Shown here one piece after another: positions 32,557-41,382 of a stretch of 49,738 nt of DNA (its first letter is position 1; every line of letters starts with the position of its first letter). Below the pieces are notes generated by a model. That model ran no database searches. It saw only the letters and a program-made list of their open reading frames with translations, and was not told the origin of the DNA. The stretch covers positions 1 to 49,738 of the forward strand of contig PNOM01000013.1 of the NCBI GenBank assembly GCA_013824835.1. The letters are read 5' to 3'. The stretch comes from Syntrophus sp. (in: bacteria). Lineage in GTDB: Bacteria; Desulfobacterota; Syntrophorhabdia; Syntrophorhabdales; Syntrophorhabdaceae. The position numbers were made by a program, and so were the translations under genes.

Positions 32557-32579
32557 CTACAAAAAGGAATGGGTGGGGT

Positions 32580-33797
32580 ATGGACAAGCTTTATAACAGG
32601 ACAGTTGTTGACGAGATCAGCAAATACATCGTAACGGACGAGGTTGTTGTCCTCCATGGAGCGCGTCAGGTCGGCAAAACATCCATTCTTTATCTCATTC
32701 AGGATCAGTTAAAAACCAAGGGGGAGACCACTTATTTCATCGATCTGGAAGACTCCCGCTACGTAAGGATTCTTGATGAGGGCGTCGACGCCTTTTTGAG
32801 ATACCTCAAGGAAGATGGGGTTACATTACCCCCTCCGGGGTCAAAACTATTTGTCTTTATTGATGAGATCCAGTATCTTGCTGACCCTTCATCTTTTCTG
32901 AAACTTATGGCTGACCATCACAAACCCATAAAGCTGATTGTCTCAGGATCGTCAAGCTTTGCCATAAAGTCGAAATTCAAGGATTCCCTGGTGGGAAGGA
33001 TCGTAGATTTTGAAATATATCCCCTTTCTTTCACGGAATTCCTGCTTTTCAATGACTATCCGTTCCAGGAAGGCGAGGTGTATACGCAAAAGAAGACGGA
33101 TGAGCTTCGCGTGAAGTTTCGGGAATTTGTCCTTTACGGCGGTTATCCAAGGATAGTCCTTGCCGCCGGAGCGGAAAGGAAAGAGAAATACCTTCAGCAA
33201 ATCATTGATACCTATGTAAAGAGAGACATTAGGGACCTGGCAAGCGTAAAAAATATAGATAAGTTCAACAAGCTGCTCGAAGTCCTTGCCGCCCAGAGCG
33301 GGCAGATACTTAACGTGACCGAGATATCGAACACGACGAGGATAACCACACCGACCATAGAGAAGTACCTCTTTGTCCTGGAGAATACCTACATTCTCAA
33401 ACTGGTGAGGCCCTACAGCAGAAACATCCGGTCTGAGCTTTTCAAAGCACCGAAGGTATTTTTCTATGATTCCGGTCTCATGCAGATGCTCTGGCTCAAG
33501 GGGCTCCAGAAGGAGGTCCTGGGACAGGTTTTTGAGACGGCAATTTTTGCCGAACTGTTAAAAAAGTATGGCAGGGAGACTGTTTTCTATTGGAGAACCA
33601 AGGACAAGAAGGAGATCGATTTCATACTGAGGGTGAAGGACGCCCTGACGCCCATAGAGGCCAAACTGAACTTTGAGCAATTCAGTCCTGGGGCCATACG
33701 CTATTTCAATGCCCATTACGGCATAGATCGCTACAAAGTTACCGCCCTGAACGGCACACCGAAAAGCCCGTTTCAGATCTATCCCTGGGATCTATAA
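32580..33797 (+). CDS. AAA-family ATP-binding protein with DUF4143 domain
   Basis: This is a 405-residue protein of the mobile AAA_14/DUF4143 family. Walker A is VVLHGARQVGKTSILYL (about 23-39), Walker B is KLFVFIDEIQYLAD, and sensor 1 is KLIVSGSSSFAIKSK. The C-terminal DUF4143 region holds FETAIFAELLKKYGRETVFYWRTKDKKEIDFIL, which looks like a restriction-endonuclease-fold core (E...D...). These proteins are widespread and poorly characterised; nucleic-acid manipulation or a toxin-like role is suspected. It opens the defence island. Confidence 0.9.
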   Translation: MDKLYNRTVVDEISKYIVTDEVVVLHGARQVGKTSILYLIQDQLKTKGETTYFIDLEDSRYVRILDEGVDAFLRYLKEDGVTLPPPGSKLFVFIDEIQYLADPSSFLKLMADHHKPIKLIVSGSSSFAIKSKFKDSLVGRIVDFEIYPLSFTEFLLFNDYPFQEGEVYTQKKTDELRVKFREFVLYGGYPRIVLAAGAERKEKYLQQIIDTYVKRDIRDLASVKNIDKFNKLLEVLAAQSGQILNVTEISNTTRITTPTIEKYLFVLENTYILKLVRPYSRNIRSELFKAPKVFFYDSGLMQMLWLKGLQKEVLGQVFETAIFAELLKKYGRETVFYWRTKDKKEIDFILRVKDALTPIEAKLNFEQFSPGAIRYFNAHYGIDRYKVTALNGTPKSPFQIYPWDL

Positions 33798-33921
33798 ACT
33801 CACCCACCTCAGGGCAAAGACATTCGAAAAAAGCGACGCTGTCGGCGGGCGGGGGTTACCTCCTCGTGTCCGGCTTCATACATTAAGAAACAATTTGCAC
33901 TTTTCATTCGGAAGGGGTAGA

Positions 33922-36900
33922 ATGGCCCTATACGAACAATTTGGTGTACGGGGGATACATTCATTAGCTTATCGTCAATCAGGGACAATCATAAACATGG
34001 TTCGGTAGGAAGGTTTCTTGTTGATACCCTGAAACCTGAGGCCGAATTATCAGTGGTCTCAGCATACTTTACCATCTATGCATACCATCGGCTCAAGGAT
34101 CAACTGAACCAAATAGATCACCTCAACTTTTTGTTCGGTGAACCGGCCTTCATTAAGACACTGGACCCTGCCAGGGCTAATGCAAAAGAATTTAAGATCG
34201 AGGATAACGAAATTTCCATACCCCTTCAAAGCAGGTTGTCACAAAAGACCATTGCAAGAGAATGTTCCGAATGGATTGCCCTGAAAACAGACATTAAATC
34301 AATGGTAAAACCCAATTTCCTCCACGGCAAACTCTACCTGATTGAGAATTCAAACGGGGTGAAAGAAGCCGTGATGGGAAGCTCAAACTTCACCGTAAAC
34401 GGTCTTGGACTCGGCGGCAACCCCAACATTGAACTGAACATGGTTATCCAGGACAGGCGAGACCTTGTAGACCTGAAAAACTGGTTTGATGAACTCTGGA
34501 ATGATACAACCGGCCTTGTAGAAGATGTGAAAGAAAAGGTATTGAAATACCTTGAGCAGTTTTACATCGAGAATGAACCTGAATTTATCTATTTTAAAAC
34601 CCTGTTCCACATCTTTGCAGGCTATCTGGAAGAGCAGCAAAAGGGCGGCCTGTTGAATGAACGGACAGGCTTTTTTGACAGCGAGATATGGAATGTCCTC
34701 TATGATTTCCAGAAAGACGGTGTAAAAGGCGCGATCAACAAGATACTCAGGCATAATGGTTGTATCATTGCCGACAGCGTTGGTCTGGGCAAGACATACG
34801 AGGCCCTTGCCGTTATCAGGTATTTTGAGCTTCTGAACCAACGGGTTCTTGTCCTCTGCCCGAAGAAGCTGTCAGGGAACTGGACAATCTATCAGGCAGG
34901 TCAGAACCATGCCCTGAACCCCTTTACAAGAGACCGGTTCAATTATGCTGTGCTTTACCATACGGACATGGGCCGTATTACCGGAAAGTCAGATGCCAAC
35001 GGCATTGTACTCGATGATTTTAACTGGGGCAATTACGATCTTGTTGTTATCGATGAGTCCCATAATTTCAGGGGAAACCCTCTGGAAAAGACAAAAGACG
35101 ACGGGACGACAAGAATGAACCGGGCCAAGTGGCTTATGGAAAAGATCATCAAGTCAGGCGTAAAGACACGGGTGCTTATGCTCTCGGCAACGCCCGTAAA
35201 TAATACTCTTCGTGATCTGAGAAATCAGATAGCCCTTATCACTGAAGGAAAAGCAGATGCGCTCCTTGAATCCAGCGGAATAAAGGACATATCGGCAACC
35301 CTTGTAAATGCCCAGGTGCATTTTACCAATTGGGCAGACCCGAAAAAAAATCCAAAGAGAACTCAAAAACAGCTTCTCGAAAGACTTGATTCATCATTTT
35401 TCAAGCTCCTCGATGAATTGACCATTGCCCGGAGCCGCAAACACATCAAGTCTTTTTACAAACCTGAGTCTATCGGGAAATTTCCTGTCAGAATGAAACC
35501 CCGTTCCGTATATCCTGAAATTGATCTCAAGAATCGTTTCCCCTCCTATGATCGTCTGAATCATGAGATACTCAAATACAAGTTGTCTGTATACAACCCT
35601 TCAGCCTACGTACTGGAAGACAAAAAACAGAAATACGAGCAGATGGCAGCCACACAGGTTCTTGTATTCAGTCAGGCAAAGCGCGAAAGCCTTCTCATCG
35701 GCATGATGAAGGTAAACTTCTTGAAACGACTGGAAAGTTCCATTGAGTCCTTTGAAATATCTTTAGACAGAACCATCCGGAAAATAGAAACCCTTGAGAA
35801 AAAGATTGCGGAATTTAAAAAATCAAAGGCTCTGTCTCAAGAAGAAACTCTGGAACCACTGGAGCCTGACGAGGAAGAACTCGAAGAAAACGGCGATGAC
35901 ATGGAACAGTGGCAGGTAGGCAAGAAGCTGAAATTCGACCTTGTCGATCTGGATTTGGATAGATGGCTTACAGACCTGGGAAAAGACAAGGACGCCCTTG
36001 TCCGTCTCTATAACGACGCCCGTGAAGTTGCGCCGGAGCGTGACGCAAAGCTCCATGAGTTGAGAACCCTCATTGAAAATAAGGTCAACAAGGCCGGCAG
36101 AGAGGGCAATAAAAAGGTCATTGTCTTTACCGCCTTTGCAGATACCGCAGAATATCTTTACAATAACCTCAAAGACCGGATTATTAAGGTTCTCGGGCTC
36201 AACATTGCCCTGGTTACAGGAACCTATACGCAGACTACTTTTGGAAAAAACGACTACGACAGCATCCTGACAAACTTTTCTCCCCTTGCAAAGAACCGCT
36301 CAAAAATGAAATCAGCGCCTCAAGAAGGCGAAATAGACATTCTCATAGCCACTGATTGCATAAGCGAAGGCCAGAATCTCCAGGATTGCGACTATCTTAT
36401 CAACTACGATATCCACTGGAATCCGGTGCGCATTATACAGCGCTTCGGTCGTATTGACCGGTTGGGGAGCATCAACAAAGAAATACAGCTTGTCAATTTC
36501 TGGCCCACAAAAGACCTGGACAACTATATAAACCTCAAGGAACGGGTAGAGGCACGCATGGCCCTCGTTGATGTCATCGCCACAGGTGAGGACAACATCC
36601 TTAATACGGAACAGATAGAGGAACTGATTTCGGAAGACCTGAAATACAGGAACCGGCAGTTGAAGAAATTGAAAGAGGAAGTCCTTGATCTTGAAGAAAT
36701 GGATGAAACAATATCTTTGACGGATTTCACCCTCGACGATTTCCGCGTGGAGCTTCTCAATTACATTGAAGCCAATCGCCGTAAACTTGAGGCAGCGCCT
36801 TTCGGCCTCTATGCGGTGGTACCGTCGCCTTCAAACGATCAGAGTCCACCGCCCTCCTTACCTCTTTTTTCTTCCGCTGAAAGGGACATCATCAAGCCTG

Positions 36901-37301
36901 GCGTTGTATTCTGCCTGAAACAGATCGGCGACACCGATGGCAATGAAATCCTCAATCCCCTTCAGCCCTATTTTCTTGTCTATATCCGTGATGATGGTAC
37001 GGTGCGCTTCAACTATGTCAATGCCAAGCAGATACTGGAGATTTATCGCCTCATGTGCCAGGGACGGAAAGAACCATACGAAAAACTTTGCGAACTCTTT
37101 AACGGGGAAACAAAGAACGGCGAAGAAATGGACCAATATACCGACCTATTGAAAAAGGCCATTGCCGGAATTGCCCATGTCTTCAAAAGGCGGGCAGCGC
37201 AAAAACTTACCACCGACAGGAGCGCCCTGATTATCCCGAAATCGAAACAACCGGGCGATATGGAGAATTTTGAGCTTGTGACGTGGCTGGTTATAAAGTG
37301 A
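33922..37301 (+). CDS. PLD-SNF2/DEAD-like helicase, one-base frameshift near 33950
   Basis: From the ATG at 33922 (GGAAGGGG upstream) the frame reads MALYEQFGVRG. The frame that carries the rest reads DTFISLSSIRDNHKHGSVGRFLVDTLKPEAE and joins the open frame at 34053. Adding one G to the G run at 33950-33954 makes a single ORF of about 1126 residues. A PLD domain has HGKLYLI with GSSNFT about 15-20 residues later. The helicase has Walker A VGLGKT, motif II DESH, motif III LSATPVNN, motif V ATDCISEGQNLQ and motif VI QRFGRIDRLGS. A coiled-coil and acidic insert separates the two RecA folds. It ends 10 bp before the methyltransferase ATG, so the two form a restriction-like unit in which this protein is the motor and probable nuclease. 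A homopolymer error is the likeliest cause of the break. Confidence 0.85.
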
Positions 37302-37311
37302 TGATGTGCAA

Positions 37312-40300
37312 ATGAAAGACGTAAAAGAAAGCATTCTCCAGTCAATACAGTCGTTTTCCGACGATAACCTCACAAAAACCGCTTTGAAACTGTTCAATGC
37401 CCTGGGTTACAACACCGACCGCCAGGCCCCGCTTGATTCACAGGACTACGCTTGTTTCAATGCAACCTATGTTGACGGCAACCCACGCTTTAGAGAAGAC
37501 AAGGCCCTTATAAATGACTGGAAATATATTGATCTGCTCTTTCAGCTTTCAGAAGAGGAAATCAGGCGGCAGTATAGCCTCTTTGATACAAAAGGAGTGG
37601 TCACTTCGGGCGATTCCAGAATCGTAATGGAGTCCTACCTGTTTTTTGTCATTGAGCTTGCAGGCGCACAATACACACGCACTGCCCTGAGCAACATCGC
37701 CCGCGAAGTCAACAAGCTCTTTCCTATGCCTGCCATGATTCTTTTCAAGTACGGGGGTGTTTTGACATTGGCCGTTATCAGTCGCAGGCTTCACAAAGGG
37801 GATGAAAGCAAAGATGTTCTCCTCAAGAAAGTCACCCTTATCAAGGATATCCATATCGCTAACCCCCACCGGGCGCATGTTGAGATTCTTTTCGATCTTT
37901 CTTTTGATGAGCTTCTCAGGAAACACAAATTCACCAATTTTGTTGAACTCCACAAGGCATGGGAGAAGACCCTTGATATCAAGGAACTTAACAGAAGCTT
38001 CTACAATGAACTCTTTAACTGGTATCTGTGGGCCTTAAAGATCAATGTGAAATTTCCACAGATACGCCCCCAGGAAGACATGGTGGATGACAAGGTGCAC
38101 CAGAGCGAATCGCTCATCCGTCTTCTCACGCGCCTGCTTTTTTGCTGGTTTATGAAAGAAAAGGGATTGATAAAGGATGACATCTTCAATCCTTCATACA
38201 TCAAGACAATCCTCAAGGATTTTAAAGGCCCGGGCTCTGATGAGACGATCTACTATAAGGCTATATTGCAGAATCTGTTTTTTGCAACCTTGAGCAAACC
38301 CATAGCAGATCGTAAACTCATCGGAAAGGTATTTCCAAACCCCCATTACGGCGATCAACTGGTCTATCGGTACGTTGAGTTCTTTAAAGAAGATATCAAT
38401 ATCCTTGAGCTTTTCAGCAATATCCCCTTTCTCAACGGCGGGTTATTCGACTGCCTTGACCAGCGTAAAGACAAGGATAATCCCGGAGAAATCAGATTAG
38501 ACGGGTTTTCCAACACAAAATCAAAACAGCCCGTTGCACCCGACAAACTGTTTTTCGGCGAGTATAAGAACATCGATTTGAGTGGAGATTACGACGATAA
38601 GAAGAAATCAAATCAGACAATCCACGGGCTGATTGATATATTGCACCGATACAAATTTACCATAGAAGAGAATACCCCTATAGAAGAAGAGATCGCCCTT
38701 GACCCGGAACTTCTGGGCAAGGTCTTTGAAAACCTCCTTGCCAGCTATAACCCCGAGACAAAAACAACGGCCCGTAAACAGACAGGCTCATTTTTCACGC
38801 CTCGCGAGATTGTTGATTATATGGTGAGCGAATCGCTTGTTGTTCACCTGGAGCAGCGATTGAAGAATGACATTCCTGAGCTTAAGGAAATGGATACTTT
38901 AACCGACATTCTGCGGGAAGTACTCTCCTATACGGAAAAGCAGCATCCTTTTAACGACAAGGAAGTCGATGTTCTGATCCAGGCCTTCGACAACGTGAAA
39001 ATCCTTGATCCTGCCTGTGGCTCCGGGGCATTTCCCATGGGTATGCTGCAAAAAATGCTGCACCTGCTCCGTAAGATTGACCCTGAAAACAAGAAGTGGT
39101 TCGAAAAGGTAATCGCCAAGTTCCCGGCATATCTGCAAAACGAAATGCGAAACAAGCTTCAGCATGAGAACTGGGATTATGTGCGTAAGCTCGGCATTAT
39201 TCAGGAATGTATCTATGGCGTGGATATCCAGCCTATTGCCATCCAGATTGCAAAGCTTCGTTTCTTCATCTCGTTACTTGTTGACCAGAAGGAAAAACCA
39301 GGGATGGACAATAGGGGCTTTGAGCCCCTGCCCAACCTTGATTTTAAGCTCGTAGCAGCTAATACCCTCATTGCGCCGCCGGAAACGGATGCGCCCGGCA
39401 ATGGCTTGTTTGCAGATATCTTTACCGTTGAGTTTGAGAAACTGACCGGACAATATTTCTCCACTTACCTGCCGGAAGAGAAGAAATCAGTGAAAGAACA
39501 GATCGCCTCATTGATAACCAGAAAGTGTGATGAAAAGATCAAACAAACAGAAAGCAGGGCATGGCACGCCAATGAGCAGGCGGCTAAGGCGCTGAAGGAA
39601 AAGCACAAGGACTATATCCGGGAAAAAGAACAGGAAATCAGGATTTGGAAGAGCTACAAAAACTTGTTCAAAAATGAATCAGTGGGATTCTTTGATAAAA
39701 GATATTTCTTTCCGGGTGTAACCGCAGGTTTTGATATTGTCATCGGGAATCCGCCCTATGTGCAGATACAGAAGTACTCAGGGATGCAGGAACAGCAGGA
39801 TTGGGAAAGGCAACAGTATAAAACCTATGCAAGGACCGGGGATGTCTATTGCCTGTTTTATGAGCGGGGATACCGGATGCTTGGAAACAACGGGGTACTG
39901 ACGTTTATTACGAGCAATAAGTGGATGAGGGCCAATTACGGAAAGGCCATGAGGAGGTTCTTTACCAATAATGGCGCTATCTCACAGTTGATTGACTTCG
40001 GCGATTCGCCGATCTTCGAGAATGCCACAACCTATACGAATATTCTTATATGGAAGAAAAATGGGGAGAATGTAAAGACAAAGGCATGGGATTTGAGCAA
40101 GGCGTACAAAAACGATGCGTCCCTTGATGATCTGCTTGATGAGCAAGGAGAACGTGAGCCGCTATTCAATGAGGATTCCTTTGTGATTGTTGAGGACAGG
40201 CAGAGGGGCATCAAAAAGAGAATAGAAGAAATCGGCACACCGCTTCGGGATTGGGATATAACCATTAAATATGGAATTAAGACTGGACTTAACGAGGCAT

Positions 40301-41220
40301 TCATTATTAATAGCAAAAAGAAGGATGAACTTATCGCCGAAGACCCGAAGAGTACCGAGATCATCAAACCCATCCTGCGCGGGCAGGACATCAAGCGGTA
40401 TAAGGCAGAGTTTGCCGATTTGTGGATTATTAATACCCATAATGGCTATGGTAGCGTACCTTGTATTGACGTCAGGAATGACTATCCTGCTATATGGGAA
40501 CATTTGGAGCAAGTAAACAGGGTAACCAACAGCGGTCTTGAAAAACGCCAGGATCAGGGGCGGCACTGGAGTAATCTCAGGAACTGTGCTTATATTCCTG
40601 AGTTTGAAAAAGAAAAGATTGCATGGGGAAATCTGGCAATAGCTCCACAATTTACTCTCGTTGGACCAAGTATATTTGTAAGTGCACCAAGTCCCCTCAT
40701 TACTCCCATGTCACGTTATCTGCTCGCTATTCTCAACTCCAAAATCAGCGAGCTATACCTGAGTTTTTTGGGTGTTCCAAGAAATGGAGGATATTTTGAA
40801 TACAAACCGACGTATGTTGAACAACTCCCCGTCCCCAAAATATCTCCTGATGCCCAATGCCCCTTTGAAATCCTCGTAGACCACATCCTCTTTGTCAAAG
40901 AAAAGAATCTTGAAAAGGAAGCAGCCTTCTTTGAATCCCTCATCGACTCCATGGTCTACGAACTCTATTTCCCTGACGAAATCAAGGCCGCCGAATGCGA
41001 AGTCCTCAAGCACCTTAACAACCTGCCTGAAATTGACGCCAATGACAATAACGTAGAGACGCAAGACGTAGAGACGCAAGATTTTGCGTCTCTACAAACC
41101 ATACGGACCATCGAAAAAGCCTATTGCGAACTCTCCGACCCCGCCCATCCCGTCAGCATCGCCATGGCAAAGATGCACGACATCCCTGAGATACGTATCA
41201 TTGAGGGGAAAACAGTATGA
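37312..41220 (+). CDS. Eco57I-type adenine DNA methyltransferase, large single-chain
   Basis: The protein has about 1302 residues. The N-terminal 450 residues are of unknown fold; the methyltransferase core has motif I ILDPACGSGAFPMGML (about 564-579) and motif IV IGNPPYVQI (NPPY at about 813-816), followed by a TaqI/Eco57I-like target-recognition region with EYKPTYVEQLPVPKIS near the end. It should methylate N6-adenine at a specific site. The start could be the ATG at 37312 or a GTG six bases earlier. With the preceding PLD-helicase it resembles two-gene restriction systems or BREX/DISARM-like combinations, but pglZ, drmA, drmB and brx genes are not seen. The last residues include a repeat-encoded stretch (VETQDVETQDFASLQ), and its final ~115 bases recur twice downstream. 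Confidence 0.9.
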   Translation: MKDVKESILQSIQSFSDDNLTKTALKLFNALGYNTDRQAPLDSQDYACFNATYVDGNPRFREDKALINDWKYIDLLFQLSEEEIRRQYSLFDTKGVVTSGDSRIVMESYLFFVIELAGAQYTRTALSNIAREVNKLFPMPAMILFKYGGVLTLAVISRRLHKGDESKDVLLKKVTLIKDIHIANPHRAHVEILFDLSFDELLRKHKFTNFVELHKAWEKTLDIKELNRSFYNELFNWYLWALKINVKFPQIRPQEDMVDDKVHQSESLIRLLTRLLFCWFMKEKGLIKDDIFNPSYIKTILKDFKGPGSDETIYYKAILQNLFFATLSKPIADRKLIGKVFPNPHYGDQLVYRYVEFFKEDINILELFSNIPFLNGGLFDCLDQRKDKDNPGEIRLDGFSNTKSKQPVAPDKLFFGEYKNIDLSGDYDDKKKSNQTIHGLIDILHRYKFTIEENTPIEEEIALDPELLGKVFENLLASYNPETKTTARKQTGSFFTPREIVDYMVSESLVVHLEQRLKNDIPELKEMDTLTDILREVLSYTEKQHPFNDKEVDVLIQAFDNVKILDPACGSGAFPMGMLQKMLHLLRKIDPENKKWFEKVIAKFPAYLQNEMRNKLQHENWDYVRKLGIIQECIYGVDIQPIAIQIAKLRFFISLLVDQKEKPGMDNRGFEPLPNLDFKLVAANTLIAPPETDAPGNGLFADIFTVEFEKLTGQYFSTYLPEEKKSVKEQIASLITRKCDEKIKQTESRAWHANEQAAKALKEKHKDYIREKEQEIRIWKSYKNLFKNESVGFFDKRYFFPGVTAGFDIVIGNPPYVQIQKYSGMQEQQDWERQQYKTYARTGDVYCLFYERGYRMLGNNGVLTFITSNKWMRANYGKAMRRFFTNNGAISQLIDFGDSPIFENATTYTNILIWKKNGENVKTKAWDLSKAYKNDASLDDLLDEQGEREPLFNEDSFVIVEDRQRGIKKRIEEIGTPLRDWDITIKYGIKTGLNEAFIINSKKKDELIAEDPKSTEIIKPILRGQDIKRYKAEFADLWIINTHNGYGSVPCIDVRNDYPAIWEHLEQVNRVTNSGLEKRQDQGRHWSNLRNCAYIPEFEKEKIAWGNLAIAPQFTLVGPSIFVSAPSPLITPMSRYLLAILNSKISELYLSFLGVPRNGGYFEYKPTYVEQLPVPKISPDAQCPFEILVDHILFVKEKNLEKEAAFFESLIDSMVYELYFPDEIKAAECEVLKHLNNLPEIDANDNNVETQDVETQDFASLQTIRTIEKAYCELSDPAHPVSIAMAKMHDIPEIRIIEGKTV
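41053..41095. repeat. palindromic repeat inside the methyltransferase coding sequence
   Basis: GTAGAGACGCAA (41068-41079) and TTGCGTCTCTAC (41084-41095) form a perfect 12-bp palindrome with a four-base loop. The left arm with three more bases is also duplicated directly at 41053-41067. The whole unit is in frame and encodes VETQDVETQDFASLQ. The gtagagacgcaa palindrome is of the dispersed intergenic type. Confidence 0.85.
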
Positions 41221-41271
41221 TATTCAATGAAATTAAGGTGGATTATTATATGGCATTACCTGTAAAATTAG
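41107..41271 (+). repeat. methyltransferase-tail repeat, copy 1 (native 3' end)
   Basis: This segment covers the last 114 bases of the methyltransferase gene and about 50 bases after its stop. The coding part gives TIEKAYCELSDPAHPVSIAM and KMHDIPEIRIIEGKTV. It is matched along its full 165 bases at 47537-47701 and over its coding part at 46448-46559. Confidence 0.88.
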
Positions 41272-41369
41272 ATAGTATGACGGTTAGAGGTACCCTTGCC
41301 GGACGAATGATAAAAAGCAAGGAAAACCAATACCGCGTTGGAAATAATGAACGCGGGGATATGGTCTAA
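41250..41369 (+). CDS. small ORF, 39 residues, start conserved in two copies
   Basis: An ATG at 41250 with AAGGTGG eight bases upstream opens MALPVKLDSMTVRGTLAGRM and closes at 41369, 13 bp before the TrlF-like gene. The same ribosome site and MALPV start occur after tail copy 3 (47681, there only 20 codons). It may be the truncated 5' end of an ancestral downstream gene carried with the repeat. No family is assigned. Confidence 0.4.
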   Translation: MALPVKLDSMTVRGTLAGRMIKSKENQYRVGNNERGDMV

Positions 41370-41382
41370 GGCGGTGTAAATC

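Noticed and set aside
37312-41220. BREX PglX assignment for the large methyltransferase
   Set aside because: Size and NPPY motif would fit, but none of pglZ, brxA, brxB, brxC or brxL is adjacent; the partner is a PLD-helicase.
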